Below are positions 35,683 through 43,401 of a DNA stretch of 64,000 nt, one piece after another (positions within the stretch are counted from its first letter, which is position 1; the number at the start of each line of letters is the position of its first letter). The position numbers and the translations under genes are program-made. The notes under the pieces were generated by a model, which was given only the letters and a program-made list of their open reading frames with translations, did no database searches and was not told the DNA's origin. The stretch is from Emticicia sp. C21 (lineage in GTDB: Bacteria > Bacteroidota > Bacteroidia > Cytophagales > Spirosomataceae): assembly GCF_003418935.1 (NCBI RefSeq), contig NZ_QVMT01000017.1, forward strand, positions 1 through 64,000, in the 5' to 3' direction.

Positions 35683-35697
35683 CTTTAAAATACTCAT

Positions 35698-36987
35698 TTA
35701 TGAATTACTTACTTTCGTCTTGGGTCTGATAATCAACCTTAGCGATTGGTCGTAGGTGACATAACTCCAAAGCCAGTTGATAAATACCATCACTTTGTTT
35801 TTGATACCTAAGATTGACATCAGGTGAACAAACATCCAGACATACCAGGCAAAAGCTCCCTGGAATTTCCAGAAAGGTAAATCAACCACCGCTAGATTTC
35901 TACCCACGGTTGCCATTGAGCCTAAATCTTTGTATTCAAAAGGGGTTGGCTCCTCCCCTCTCATGAATTTAAGGATATTTTTTGCCAATAAATTCCCTTG
36001 TTGAATGGCAGGCTGGGCTACTTGCGGGTGTCCGTTCGGAAACTTCTCATCACCACTCATTAAGGCTATATCTCCGACAGCAAATACGTTAGAGAAGCCT
36101 TCAACCTGATTGAACTGGTTTACTTTCATACGTGCTCCCCTACCATAAATTTCTGGTGCAAATCCATCTAAGGTATTACCCTTGACACCTGCAGCCCAAA
36201 CAACGTTGTTAGTTCGTATTTTTTCGCCAGTACTTGTATGTGCATGTTTTCCGTCAAAATCAGTAATTCTTACACCTGTCTTGACAATCACTCCTAGGCG
36301 TTCCAAATACTCTCTACCTTTTGCGGAAGCCTCATCGGACATTACCTCCAAAACCTCATTTGAAGATTCAAACAAATAAATCTTCATCGTATTAAAATCA
36401 ACATCAGGGTAATCTTTTGGTAAAATGATATGCTTCATTTCTGCCAATGTTCCCGAAACTTCCACACCTGTAGGTCCACCCCCTACTACAACCATATTCA
36501 GCATGCCTTCTCTGGTATCGGCATCTTCCGCTGTGAGGGCATCTTCAAAATTCTGTAGTACTCTATTGCGTAGATAAATGGCTTCTGAGACTGATTTCAT
36601 CGGTATGGCATTGTCAATCATGTTTTGCATGCCGAAGAAATTCGTTCCTGCGCCTGTGGCCAGTACCAGGTAATCATACTTAATCTCCCCTAGTTCTGTT
36701 TCAATCTTGCTTTGTTCTGGCATTACTTTCAGAACTTTAGTAATGCGGATATGCACATTTTTCTTTCTTTGAAATATTTTGCGAAGAGGGAAAGAAATCG
36801 AACTGGGTTCGAGACCCGCCATCGCCACCTGATAAAAAAGCGGCTGAAACTGGTGGTAGTTATTTTTATCAATCAATACAATCTGGACATCTCGTTTGGC
36901 AAGTTTTTGTGCTAGTGCCAACCCTCCAAAACCCGCACCAACAATCACGATGCGCTTTTGGGAAGTATCAGGAATATTAGGTTCCAT
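35698..36987 (-). CDS. Type II NADH dehydrogenase (NDH-2)
   Basis: This 429-residue peripheral membrane flavoprotein oxidises NADH and reduces quinone without pumping protons. The FAD loop IVIVGAGFGGLALAQKLAKR starts at about residue 13; a QFQPLFYQVA motif (quinone site region) follows. The NAD loop is VVVGGGPTGVEVSGTLAEM (about 166-184), and VFAVGDIAL contacts FAD. A C-terminal amphipathic and hydrophobic part (FAWYVWMFVHLMSILG) anchors it to the membrane. The chosen start (MEPNIPDTSQKR) replaces an upstream start at 37044 that adds 19 residues without family match. Confidence 0.92.
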   Translation of the reverse strand: MEPNIPDTSQKRIVIVGAGFGGLALAQKLAKRDVQIVLIDKNNYHQFQPLFYQVAMAGLEPSSISFPLRKIFQRKKNVHIRITKVLKVMPEQSKIETELGEIKYDYLVLATGAGTNFFGMQNMIDNAIPMKSVSEAIYLRNRVLQNFEDALTAEDADTREGMLNMVVVGGGPTGVEVSGTLAEMKHIILPKDYPDVDFNTMKIYLFESSNEVLEVMSDEASAKGREYLERLGVIVKTGVRITDFDGKHAHTSTGEKIRTNNVVWAAGVKGNTLDGFAPEIYGRGARMKVNQFNQVEGFSNVFAVGDIALMSGDEKFPNGHPQVAQPAIQQGNLLAKNILKFMRGEEPTPFEYKDLGSMATVGRNLAVVDLPFWKFQGAFAWYVWMFVHLMSILGIKNKVMVFINWLWSYVTYDQSLRLIIRPKTKVSNS

Positions 36988-37091
36988 AATATTTGTAGCC
37001 GAAGCCGTTTTTTGGATTATTCTAATAATAGAACGCCAAAGCAAATACTTTTGTTCGACTTTTTCAAGATTTATTCAAGATATTTCCACAA

Positions 37092-37127
37092 ATAAAAAAC
37101 CCGTTTAAAGAATACTTCAAACGGGTT
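37092..37127 (-). terminator. Terminator of the DinB gene at 37137
   Basis: AACCCGTTT (37098-37106) pairs with AAACGGGTT (37119-37127), followed on the minus strand by a T run (six T, then ATTT). Confidence 0.8.
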
Positions 37128-37136
37128 ATATTTTGC

Positions 37137-37664
37137 TTAGAATAACATTTCATTCGGTGGTTTTATACCCTTCATACGGATATAAATCGTGGTTTGTCCA
37201 CGGTGGTGGGTCTGGTGTTCAAAGGCTTTGGCAAAAACCATTTCTTTGTTCATTTCATTATTACCCATTTTCACCATTTCTTTCATTTGTGCGTCAGTCA
37301 TACCTTTCAAAGCATTAATCACGAAATCGTAGCTGTCTAGTACCGTTTTAGTTGTGGTTGCTTTCGACTTATCTGCAGATTTCTCAAGCGACCCTCTTTC
37401 AACAGGGCTTTTAACACCGCTCGCCAAAGAAGCAAAGTTATAATTGGCATTAGATAAGTGCATCATTTGGTCGGCAAATGAACGAATATCAGGTGATGGT
37501 TTGAAATCAAAGCCATCGTCAGGCATTGTTTCCAGGTACAATTTAGTGTAGGTTTTGGCTCTCTCCCACTCTTTTATCATTTGCTCTTTATCAAGTGCGC
37601 TGGCATTTGTAAAGCTAAAAACAAATAGTGTCAATAGGCTTAGTAGTAAAGATGTTTTTTTCAT
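37137..37664 (-). CDS. Exported DinB-family protein
   Basis: This 175-residue protein has a signal peptide (about 1-23, ending NASALDK). The rest is a DinB four-helix bundle. Likely metal ligands are His in DQMMHLSNANYN (about 71) and the two His in EHQTHHRGQTTIYIRMKG (about 152-156). It resembles the other DinB protein at 12861 in its HHRGQ motif and its ending (KGIKPP). Periplasmic location is inferred from the signal. Monocistronic, with its own terminator. Confidence 0.9.
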   Translation of the reverse strand: MKKTSLLLSLLTLFVFSFTNASALDKEQMIKEWERAKTYTKLYLETMPDDGFDFKPSPDIRSFADQMMHLSNANYNFASLASGVKSPVERGSLEKSADKSKATTTKTVLDSYDFVINALKGMTDAQMKEMVKMGNNEMNKEMVFAKAFEHQTHHRGQTTIYIRMKGIKPPNEMLF

Positions 37665-37740
37665 AGTAATAGAATTTTAAAAGTTAAAAGAAACTGTTGG
37701 AGTTAAAATTTTATGAATCAAACAGTTTTCAAAGTAAATG

Positions 37741-37781
37741 TAACAAAAAAGAGACTTACTGCTCATAGTAAGTCTCTTTTT
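37741..37781 (-). terminator. Terminator of the YceI gene
   Basis: A 15-bp perfect stem (AAAAAGAGACTTACT 37746-37760; AGTAAGTCTCTTTTT 37767-37781) with a 6-nt loop, and T-rich flanks on the minus strand. Confidence 0.85.
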
Positions 37782-37797
37782 AACAATTTATTAAAAA

Positions 37798-38361
37798 TTA
37801 GTTTGCTACGAATTCGCCACTGGCTCTTAGTTCTACTTCTTCGCTAACAACTGCTGCAGGCATTGCACCTACACCAAAAGCTGTACGGTTGATTGTACCA
37901 GAAGCTTTGAAACCAGCTAGTTTTTTACCTTGACGGTTTTGGCCAGTACCAACCAAAGTCAAGTCTACAGTTACAGGTTTGGTTACGCCTTTAATTGTCA
38001 AATCACCAGTTAACTGGAATTTCTTAGGGCCCACTGGTTTGATAGATGTGCTTTTGTAAGTGATTGTTGGATATTTTTCTGTATCAAACATATCAGCTCT
38101 GTTCAAGTGAGCATCTCTATTTTCCTGGTTGGTATTTACACTTTTTGCATCGATAGTGAATTCAAAAACTGCATCTGAAAAATCTTCTTTAGATGAAGTA
38201 AGTTTAGCATCGAAATTTCTGAATGTACCATCTACTTCTGATAGCATTAAGTGCGTTACAGTAAAGTTTACTTTTGCGTGAGCTTTGTCAACTGACCACG
38301 TCTGAGCAAATGCGCTAACTGACGCCAATAGGCTAAGTACCAAAACAACTGTTTTTTTCAT
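37798..38361 (-). CDS. YceI-family periplasmic lipocalin-like protein
   Basis: This 187-residue protein has a signal peptide (about 1-19, ending ASVSAFAQ). The YceI beta-barrel that binds polyisoprenoids spans about 20-186: WSVDKAHAKVNFTVTHLMLS at the start, then DAHLNRADMFDTEKYPTITY, the GDLTIKGVTKPVTVD strand and NRTAFGVG near the end. All YceI signature positions are kept. It is exported to the periplasm; a role in lipid or quinone handling or stress is known only for the family. It has a well-formed promoter upstream and a terminator downstream. Confidence 0.95.
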   Translation of the reverse strand: MKKTVVLVLSLLASVSAFAQTWSVDKAHAKVNFTVTHLMLSEVDGTFRNFDAKLTSSKEDFSDAVFEFTIDAKSVNTNQENRDAHLNRADMFDTEKYPTITYKSTSIKPVGPKKFQLTGDLTIKGVTKPVTVDLTLVGTGQNRQGKKLAGFKASGTINRTAFGVGAMPAAVVSEEVELRASGEFVAN

Positions 38362-38405
38362 TAGTCTGAGTAATTTTAATTAATAATAGTGAATTGATTA
38401 AGAGA

Positions 38406-38435
38406 CAAATGTAGATACATAGAATTTATCTACAA
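38406..38435 (-). promoter_or_regulatory. Promoter of the YceI gene
   Basis: On the minus strand, a TTG (38435-38433) is followed after 19 bp by TACATTTG (38413-38406), matching the Bacteroidota -33/-7 promoter. Transcription would start near 38399, about 38 nt before the ATG. Confidence 0.6.
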
Positions 38436-38653
38436 GTATTTTTTCTTGTTTTAACAAAATATTAACTTATTTAAGTTCAACAAAGATTAGAAAACAGGTC
38501 GCAATACCTCTGCGCAAGTCGACATATTCCGTAAATCACTCGGCATTCTTTTGTATTAAGCAGATTTTATAATTCACTCAAAACAACTAAAAAATCCAAC
38601 TAAATGTTTACTCTCATCGGTACACTTTACATTTCTGGTTTTTACCGAAACAA

Positions 38654-38688
38654 TTTAAAACGTTTGCACGACGATTTGAAACGTTTGC
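38654..38688 (+). promoter_or_regulatory. Tandem LacI-type operators upstream of the inositol operon
   Basis: Two near-identical 14-mers, TTTAAAACGTTTGC (38654-38667) and TTTGAAACGTTTGC (38675-38688), share the palindromic core AAACGTTT with a central CG, as in LacI/GalR operators. They are 21 bp apart, i.e. two helix turns, so two dimers would bind the same face. They lie about 90-120 bp before the operon promoter. The natural candidate ligand is the LacI-family protein encoded at the end of the operon. Confidence 0.55.
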
Positions 38689-38773
38689 GAAAATAAATAT
38701 TTTTATATTTAGTCTTTATATAATACTATTGCATCTGTTATTTGTCTTCCCGACAATTATTCTCTGTCTAAAG

Positions 38774-38805
38774 TTTGTCTGCACAAAACAGATAAACTAA
38801 TTTTG
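38774..38805 (+). promoter_or_regulatory. Promoter of the inositol operon
   Basis: TTTG (38774-38777) is followed after 20 bp by TAATTTTG (38798-38805), a good match to the Bacteroidota promoter. Transcription should start near 38812. This leaves a leader of about 60 nt before the iolB ATG at 38875, and rules out an in-frame TTG at 38803 as the start codon because that TTG is part of the -7 box. Confidence 0.65.
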
Positions 38806-38810
38806 CCCCA

Positions 38811-38826
38811 ACTTGTCTATACAAGT
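38811..38826 (+). promoter_or_regulatory. Perfect inverted repeat at the expected transcription start of the inositol operon
   Basis: ACTTGT-CTAT-ACAAGT is a perfect 6-bp inverted repeat that covers the predicted start site. TTGTCT also recurs at 38742 (within TTGTC-TTCCC-GACAA) and at 38775 (within GTTTGTCTG ... CAGATAAAC, one mismatch). These could be operator sites for a second regulator. Confidence 0.4.
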
Positions 38827-38874
38827 TACAACAAAAAATTAACCTATAGCCTGCTATTTAGCTGTATCCTTTGT

Positions 38875-39741
38875 ATGAACAACCTGAATCTTTTAGTTAA
38901 AGCACAACAAAAACATGTTTATCAAAACTTTACTGCCGATGAAGTTGGTTGGACATATCTGAATTTTGGTGCGCGGCTGATGCAAAATGGTGAAACCTGG
39001 GAACATGATACTACCGAGCATGAAATGGCCATTGTGATTTTAGGTGGGAATTTTAAAGTAAATTCAGATAAAGGCAACTGGGAAGTAACCAACGGACGCA
39101 AAGATGTTTTCAGTGGCATTGCTCATACCCTTTATTTACCCCGTCATACTAAATTCACACTTACAGCTACTAGTGATACGCTAGACATCGCTTACTCATG
39201 GGTAGAAACTGATCAGGATTTTCAGCCGTATCTGAAACAACCGCAAGAATGTGCGATAGAATTAAGAGGAGGTGATAATGCCAATCGTCAGATAAATAGC
39301 CTGATTCAGCCGGGTTTTCCTTGTCATAAAATTGTTTGCGTGGAAGTGTATACGCCATCTGGTAACTGGAGTTCTTTCCCTGCACATAAGCATGATGAAA
39401 GAAAAGTAGATACAGATGGGAAACTGATTGAAGCTGAACTTGAAGAAATCTACTTTTATAAATTCCAGTCTCCGCAGGCGTATGCCATTCAGCAGGTGTA
39501 TACCTACGATAGAAGCTTAGATGAAATCATTCGTGCCCGAAACAACGAGGCAGTATTGGTTCCTAAGGGTTATCACCCTGTTGCGGCTTGCCACGGATAC
39601 CACGCTTATTATCTCAACTTTTTAGCCGGAAGTGATCAGGTTCTCACTGCTACTAATGATCCAGACCATGAATGGATTTATGGTACCTGGAAAACACAAG
39701 ACGCCAGATTACCATTGGTAACGGCAGATATGAACGTATAA
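38875..39741 (+). CDS. iolB: 5-deoxy-glucuronate isomerase
   Basis: This 288-residue cytoplasmic isomerase turns 5-deoxy-D-glucuronate into 5-dehydro-2-deoxy-D-gluconate (2-deoxy-5-keto-gluconate), the step before IolC. It is a bicupin: N-terminal barrel (FTADEVGWTYLNFGARL, then WEHDTTEHEMAIVILGG), C-terminal barrel with the metal box SSFPAHKHDERKV (two His) and ELEEIYFYKF, and a distal VPKGYHPVAACHGYHAYYLN with the last His. Length is slightly above the usual 260-275. It is the first gene of the operon, directly after the promoter; iolC follows after 10 bp. Confidence 0.93.
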   Translation: MNNLNLLVKAQQKHVYQNFTADEVGWTYLNFGARLMQNGETWEHDTTEHEMAIVILGGNFKVNSDKGNWEVTNGRKDVFSGIAHTLYLPRHTKFTLTATSDTLDIAYSWVETDQDFQPYLKQPQECAIELRGGDNANRQINSLIQPGFPCHKIVCVEVYTPSGNWSSFPAHKHDERKVDTDGKLIEAELEEIYFYKFQSPQAYAIQQVYTYDRSLDEIIRARNNEAVLVPKGYHPVAACHGYHAYYLNFLAGSDQVLTATNDPDHEWIYGTWKTQDARLPLVTADMNV

Positions 39742-39751
39742 CTAATTTTGC

Positions 39752-40771
39752 ATGCAAGAAAATACTAAGAAATATGATATTCTGACAATGGGGCGCTCCT
39801 CTATTGACTTATATTCTAATGATATAGGCTCGCCTTTTGTTGATATTACCTCATTCGGCGCATTTGTAGGGGGTTCACCTTTGAATATTGCGGTTGGTTG
39901 TAAACGCCTGGGTTTGAATACCGCGTTTTTAACAGCTGTAGGCAATGATCAGGTTGGGAAGTTTATTCTCAACTTCTTAGATAAAGAAGGTATTAACACG
40001 GCTGCAATTCCGACTATTAATACTGCTCGTAGTTCGGCAGTTATTTTAGGGATTGAGCCGCCGGATAGATTCCCCTTAGTGTATTACCGCGATAATTGTG
40101 CAGATATTCAAATAAATCTTGACCATATCCGACAAGCTGATATTTCACAGTATCGCTCGGTTATGTTTTCAGGTACTGCTTTTAGTAAAGATCCTAGCCG
40201 TACTGCCATGTTTTATGCCATTGAAGAAGCAAAAAAACATGGAGCTGTAACGGCACTTGACATCGACTTCCGTGCTGACCAATGGTTCGACCCACTGGCT
40301 TTTGGTGTAACCATCAGAGCCGCGCTTCCTTACATGGATTTTGTCTTAGGCACAGAAGAAGAAATTCTGGCTACCTTTATGACAGACCCCAAACAATTAG
40401 AAATTAAGCATCAACAAATCTCTGCTCCTGAAATCAGAGGTAATATCGACAATGCCATTCAGGAGATTTTGCGGAAAGGCGTCAAGACGCTGATTGTTAA
40501 ACGAGGAGCAGAGGGTGCTTCCATTTTCCGCCAGGGGGAAGAAGAAGTAAAAGTACCAGGCTTTCCGATTGAGGTAGTTAACGTATTAGGCGCAGGAGAT
40601 TCATTTGCTGCAGGCTTTATGTATGGCTATCTGCAAGGCTGGGAGCTATTCAAAGCGGTGCGAATGGCTAATGCCACAGGTGCTATTATGGTAACTAAGC
40701 ATGGCTGTGCAAATTTTATGGCAACGCTTGAAGAAGCAATGGCTTTTGCCAATAGTAAAGGGGGGTTATAA
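39752..40771 (+). CDS. iolC: 5-dehydro-2-deoxygluconokinase
   Basis: This 339-residue PfkB-family sugar kinase phosphorylates 5-dehydro-2-deoxygluconate at C6. PfkB signature 1 is GAFVGGSPLNIAVGCKRLG (about 32-50); signature 2 is VVNVLGAGDSFAAGFMYG with the catalytic Asp (about 279). LTMGRSSIDLYSNDIGSPF at the N-terminus is the typical IolC start. It lacks the C-terminal DUF2090 aldolase-like extension seen fused in some IolC, consistent with the separate aldolase gene in the operon. A TAATTTTG just before the ATG has no -33 partner at proper spacing. Confidence 0.93.
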   Translation: MQENTKKYDILTMGRSSIDLYSNDIGSPFVDITSFGAFVGGSPLNIAVGCKRLGLNTAFLTAVGNDQVGKFILNFLDKEGINTAAIPTINTARSSAVILGIEPPDRFPLVYYRDNCADIQINLDHIRQADISQYRSVMFSGTAFSKDPSRTAMFYAIEEAKKHGAVTALDIDFRADQWFDPLAFGVTIRAALPYMDFVLGTEEEILATFMTDPKQLEIKHQQISAPEIRGNIDNAIQEILRKGVKTLIVKRGAEGASIFRQGEEEVKVPGFPIEVVNVLGAGDSFAAGFMYGYLQGWELFKAVRMANATGAIMVTKHGCANFMATLEEAMAFANSKGGL

Positions 40772-40798
40772 TCAATCAGAAAAATTCTATTAAAATAC

Positions 40799-42265
40799 AT
40801 GGTAAAGTTAAATAACTATATAGACGGACATTGGGTAAGTAGCTACTCTGAGGCGACATTAGATGTGAAAAATCCTGCTAATCAGGAAGTGATAGCGAAA
40901 GTGCCACAAGGTTCGGTACAAGATGTACAAAAAGCAGCTGAAGCTGCTGCCAAAGCATTCCCGGAATGGAGAAATATTCCGGCTCACCGCAGGGTACAAT
41001 ACCTATTTAAACTGAAAACACTATTAGAAGATAATATTGATGATATTTCAAGAACCATCGTACTTGAAAGTGGCAAGACCTTTGGCGAAGCAAAAGCAGA
41101 AATGCAACGTGCCATTGAAAACGTAGAAAATGCTTGTGGCATACCAACAATGATGCAGGGGGATTTCTCGGAAGATATTGCCAGAGGAGTGGATGAATTT
41201 ATGATTCGCCAGCCAGTAGGCGTGTGTGCCTGTATCTCTCCTTTCAACTTTCCTGGCATGATTCCGTTCTGGTTCCTGCCTTATGCTATTGCCTGCGGTA
41301 ATACCTATATTATAAAGCCATCTGAGAAAGTACCTTTAACTATGACAAAGGTTGTAGAATTGATGGAAAAACTTGATTTACCAACAGGGGTAATAAATCT
41401 GGTACATGGCACCAAAGAGGTGGTTGACGGTATTTTGCAACACCCGGTTATCCGCGCTATCAGTTTTGTAGGCTCAAGTAATGTTGCTCGCTATGTGTAT
41501 TCACAGGGCGCTTTGTATGGTAAAAGAGTACAGGCACAGGGTGGAGCTAAAAACCCGGTATTGGTATTACCTGATGCGGATATTGAAATGACAACTCAGA
41601 TTATTACTGATAGCGTATATGGCTGTGCCGGACAACGTTGTTTAGCGGCTTCAACGATTATTACTATTGGAGACCATAAGCAAATTACAGAAAGTCTCGT
41701 TGAAGCGGCAAAAGGTCGTACAACTGGTTTCGGATTAGACGAAAAGAGTCTGATGGGGCCTGTCATAACTCCTGAAAGCAAGAACAGAGTTGAGCAATTG
41801 ATTCAACAGGGAGTGCGTGAAGGTGGAAGGCTATTGGTTGATGGAAGCAATGCCAAAGTATCAGGATTTGAAAACGGTAACTTCATCTTACCAACTATTA
41901 TAGAAGACATTCCATTAAGCAGCCATGTGGCAGAAACCGAAATTTTTGGCCCGGTAATGTCACTTATGCACCTGAACAATGTGGATGAAGCCATTGAGTA
42001 TATTAATAGTGGTAAATATGGTAATGCGGCCTGTATTTTTACAAGTAGTGGTGCCAGTGCGAGAAAATTCAGACATGATGCAGATGCCGGAAATATTGGT
42101 ATCAATATTGGAGTGGCCGCCCCGATGGCTCAATTCCCATTCTCAGGCTGGAAAGATAGTTTCTTTGGCGATTTACATGGTCAGGGTATGCACTCGGTTG
42201 AGTTCTTTACCCAAACCAAAGTGGTGATTGAACGCTGGTTGAAAGAATGGACACGTAAATTCTAA
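40799..42265 (+). CDS. iolA: Malonate-/methylmalonate-semialdehyde dehydrogenase (CoA-acylating)
   Basis: This 488-residue aldehyde dehydrogenase converts malonate semialdehyde to acetyl-CoA and CO2 with NAD and CoA, the last step of inositol breakdown. It is also called MmsA. The start [20 protein letters not shown] is typical, as are [20 protein letters not shown] (the MmsA-type substrate loop), the [13 protein letters not shown] segment and the catalytic Cys281 in [10 protein letters not shown]. The family lacks the general-base Glu used by hydrolytic ALDHs, consistent with CoA-dependent chemistry. Third gene of the operon, 27 bp after iolC. Confidence 0.95.
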   Translation: MVKLNNYIDGHWVSSYSEATLDVKNPANQEVIAKVPQGSVQDVQKAAEAAAKAFPEWRNIPAHRRVQYLFKLKTLLEDNIDDISRTIVLESGKTFGEAKAEMQRAIENVENACGIPTMMQGDFSEDIARGVDEFMIRQPVGVCACISPFNFPGMIPFWFLPYAIACGNTYIIKPSEKVPLTMTKVVELMEKLDLPTGVINLVHGTKEVVDGILQHPVIRAISFVGSSNVARYVYSQGALYGKRVQAQGGAKNPVLVLPDADIEMTTQIITDSVYGCAGQRCLAASTIITIGDHKQITESLVEAAKGRTTGFGLDEKSLMGPVITPESKNRVEQLIQQGVREGGRLLVDGSNAKVSGFENGNFILPTIIEDIPLSSHVAETEIFGPVMSLMHLNNVDEAIEYINSGKYGNAACIFTSSGASARKFRHDADAGNIGINIGVAAPMAQFPFSGWKDSFFGDLHGQGMHSVEFFTQTKVVIERWLKEWTRKF

Positions 42266-42316
42266 TGAATCCACCCAACAATTCTATTCGAACTATAATT
42301 TACCTATATAATATTA

Positions 42317-43348
42317 ATGAAAAATACTTTAAAAATCGGTATCGTTGGATTAGGTCGTATCGGACAAATCCACCTTTCCAATATAGCCACTCGAATAAAA
42401 AATGCTGAAGTAGTTGCTGCGGCAGACATCTCTGAGAATCTTCTGGATTTTGCTAGAAGACACGGCGTAGAAAACGTTTCTACAAGCCCTGAATCGGTGC
42501 TAACTAACCCGGAGGTTGATGCAGTGGTTATCTGTACCCCTACCCCAACGCACGTACCATATACTATTCTAGCAGCGCAACATGGTAAACATATTTTCTG
42601 CGAAAAACCACTTGATTTAAGTATAGACCAGATTCTGGCAGCTAAAGAAGCGGCTGAATTAGCTAATGTGCAATTAATGCTGGGCTTTAACCGTCGCTTT
42701 GATGCCAACTTTTTGAAAGTGAAAGAAATGGTGCATGAAGGATTGGTTGGTGATCCACATATATTGAAAATTACCAGTCGCGACCCTAATCCGCCGCAGA
42801 TAGAATATGTAAAATCGTCAGGTGGACTATTTATGGATATGGCTATTCATGATTTTGATATGGCACGTTACGTAATGAATAGCGAAGTGGTAGAAGTATA
42901 TGCTAAAGGTAAAGTATTGGTAGATTCACGCATTGGTGATGAAGGTGATATTGATACGGCCATCACTACCCTGACATTTGCGAATGGAGCTGTAGGTGTA
43001 ATTGATAATAGCCGTAAGGCAGTCTATGGCTACGACCAACGCATTGAGGTTTTTGGCTCGGGAGGTATGACACAAACCAAAAATAATACGCCTGATACCC
43101 ACGAGTATTATAATGAAAAAGGAGGGCATTTATCGTTGCCTTTGAACTTTTTCTTAGAAAGATATGCCGAGTCTTATGTGAATGAAATAAATGTATTTGT
43201 TTCGAGCGTGTTGAAAGGTGAGAAAGTACCTGTAGATGCACATGATGGATTAATGGCTACAGCCATTGCTATTGCCGCTAAACAGTCTTGTCAGGAAGAA
43301 AAACCCGTTAAAATAGAAGAAGTGTTAAATGCCTTAATGGCACAATAG
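42317..43348 (+). CDS. iolG: Inositol 2-dehydrogenase
   Basis: This 343-residue enzyme oxidises myo-inositol to 2-keto-myo-inositol (scyllo-inosose) with NAD, the first step. The GFO/IDH/MocA plan is clear: Rossmann loop IGIVGLGRIGQIHLSN (about 6-21), VICTPTPTHV, the catalytic Lys in FCEKPLDLS (about 96-104), then GGLFMDMAIHDFDMARY with Asp and His of the active site (about 168-184). Length matches IolG. It is 51 bp after iolA. An AAACGTTT core inside a 7-3-7 inverted repeat lies in its coding sequence at 42467-42483. Confidence 0.95.
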   Translation: MKNTLKIGIVGLGRIGQIHLSNIATRIKNAEVVAAADISENLLDFARRHGVENVSTSPESVLTNPEVDAVVICTPTPTHVPYTILAAQHGKHIFCEKPLDLSIDQILAAKEAAELANVQLMLGFNRRFDANFLKVKEMVHEGLVGDPHILKITSRDPNPPQIEYVKSSGGLFMDMAIHDFDMARYVMNSEVVEVYAKGKVLVDSRIGDEGDIDTAITTLTFANGAVGVIDNSRKAVYGYDQRIEVFGSGGMTQTKNNTPDTHEYYNEKGGHLSLPLNFFLERYAESYVNEINVFVSSVLKGEKVPVDAHDGLMATAIAIAAKQSCQEEKPVKIEEVLNALMAQ

Positions 43349-43401
43349 TCTGAGAGTGCCTAAAAGTAACCTATTCACCCTTATAACCTGCAATTAATTG
43401 A

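Noticed and set aside
38803-38874. Upstream in-frame TTG extension of iolB
   Set aside because: The TTG is part of the -7 promoter box, so it cannot be in the mRNA; the ATG at 38875 is the better start.
39743-39750. TAATTTTG directly before iolC as an internal promoter
   Set aside because: There is no TTG at 17-23 bp upstream (nearest is 25 bp), and a start there would leave iolC leaderless inside an operon; probably chance.
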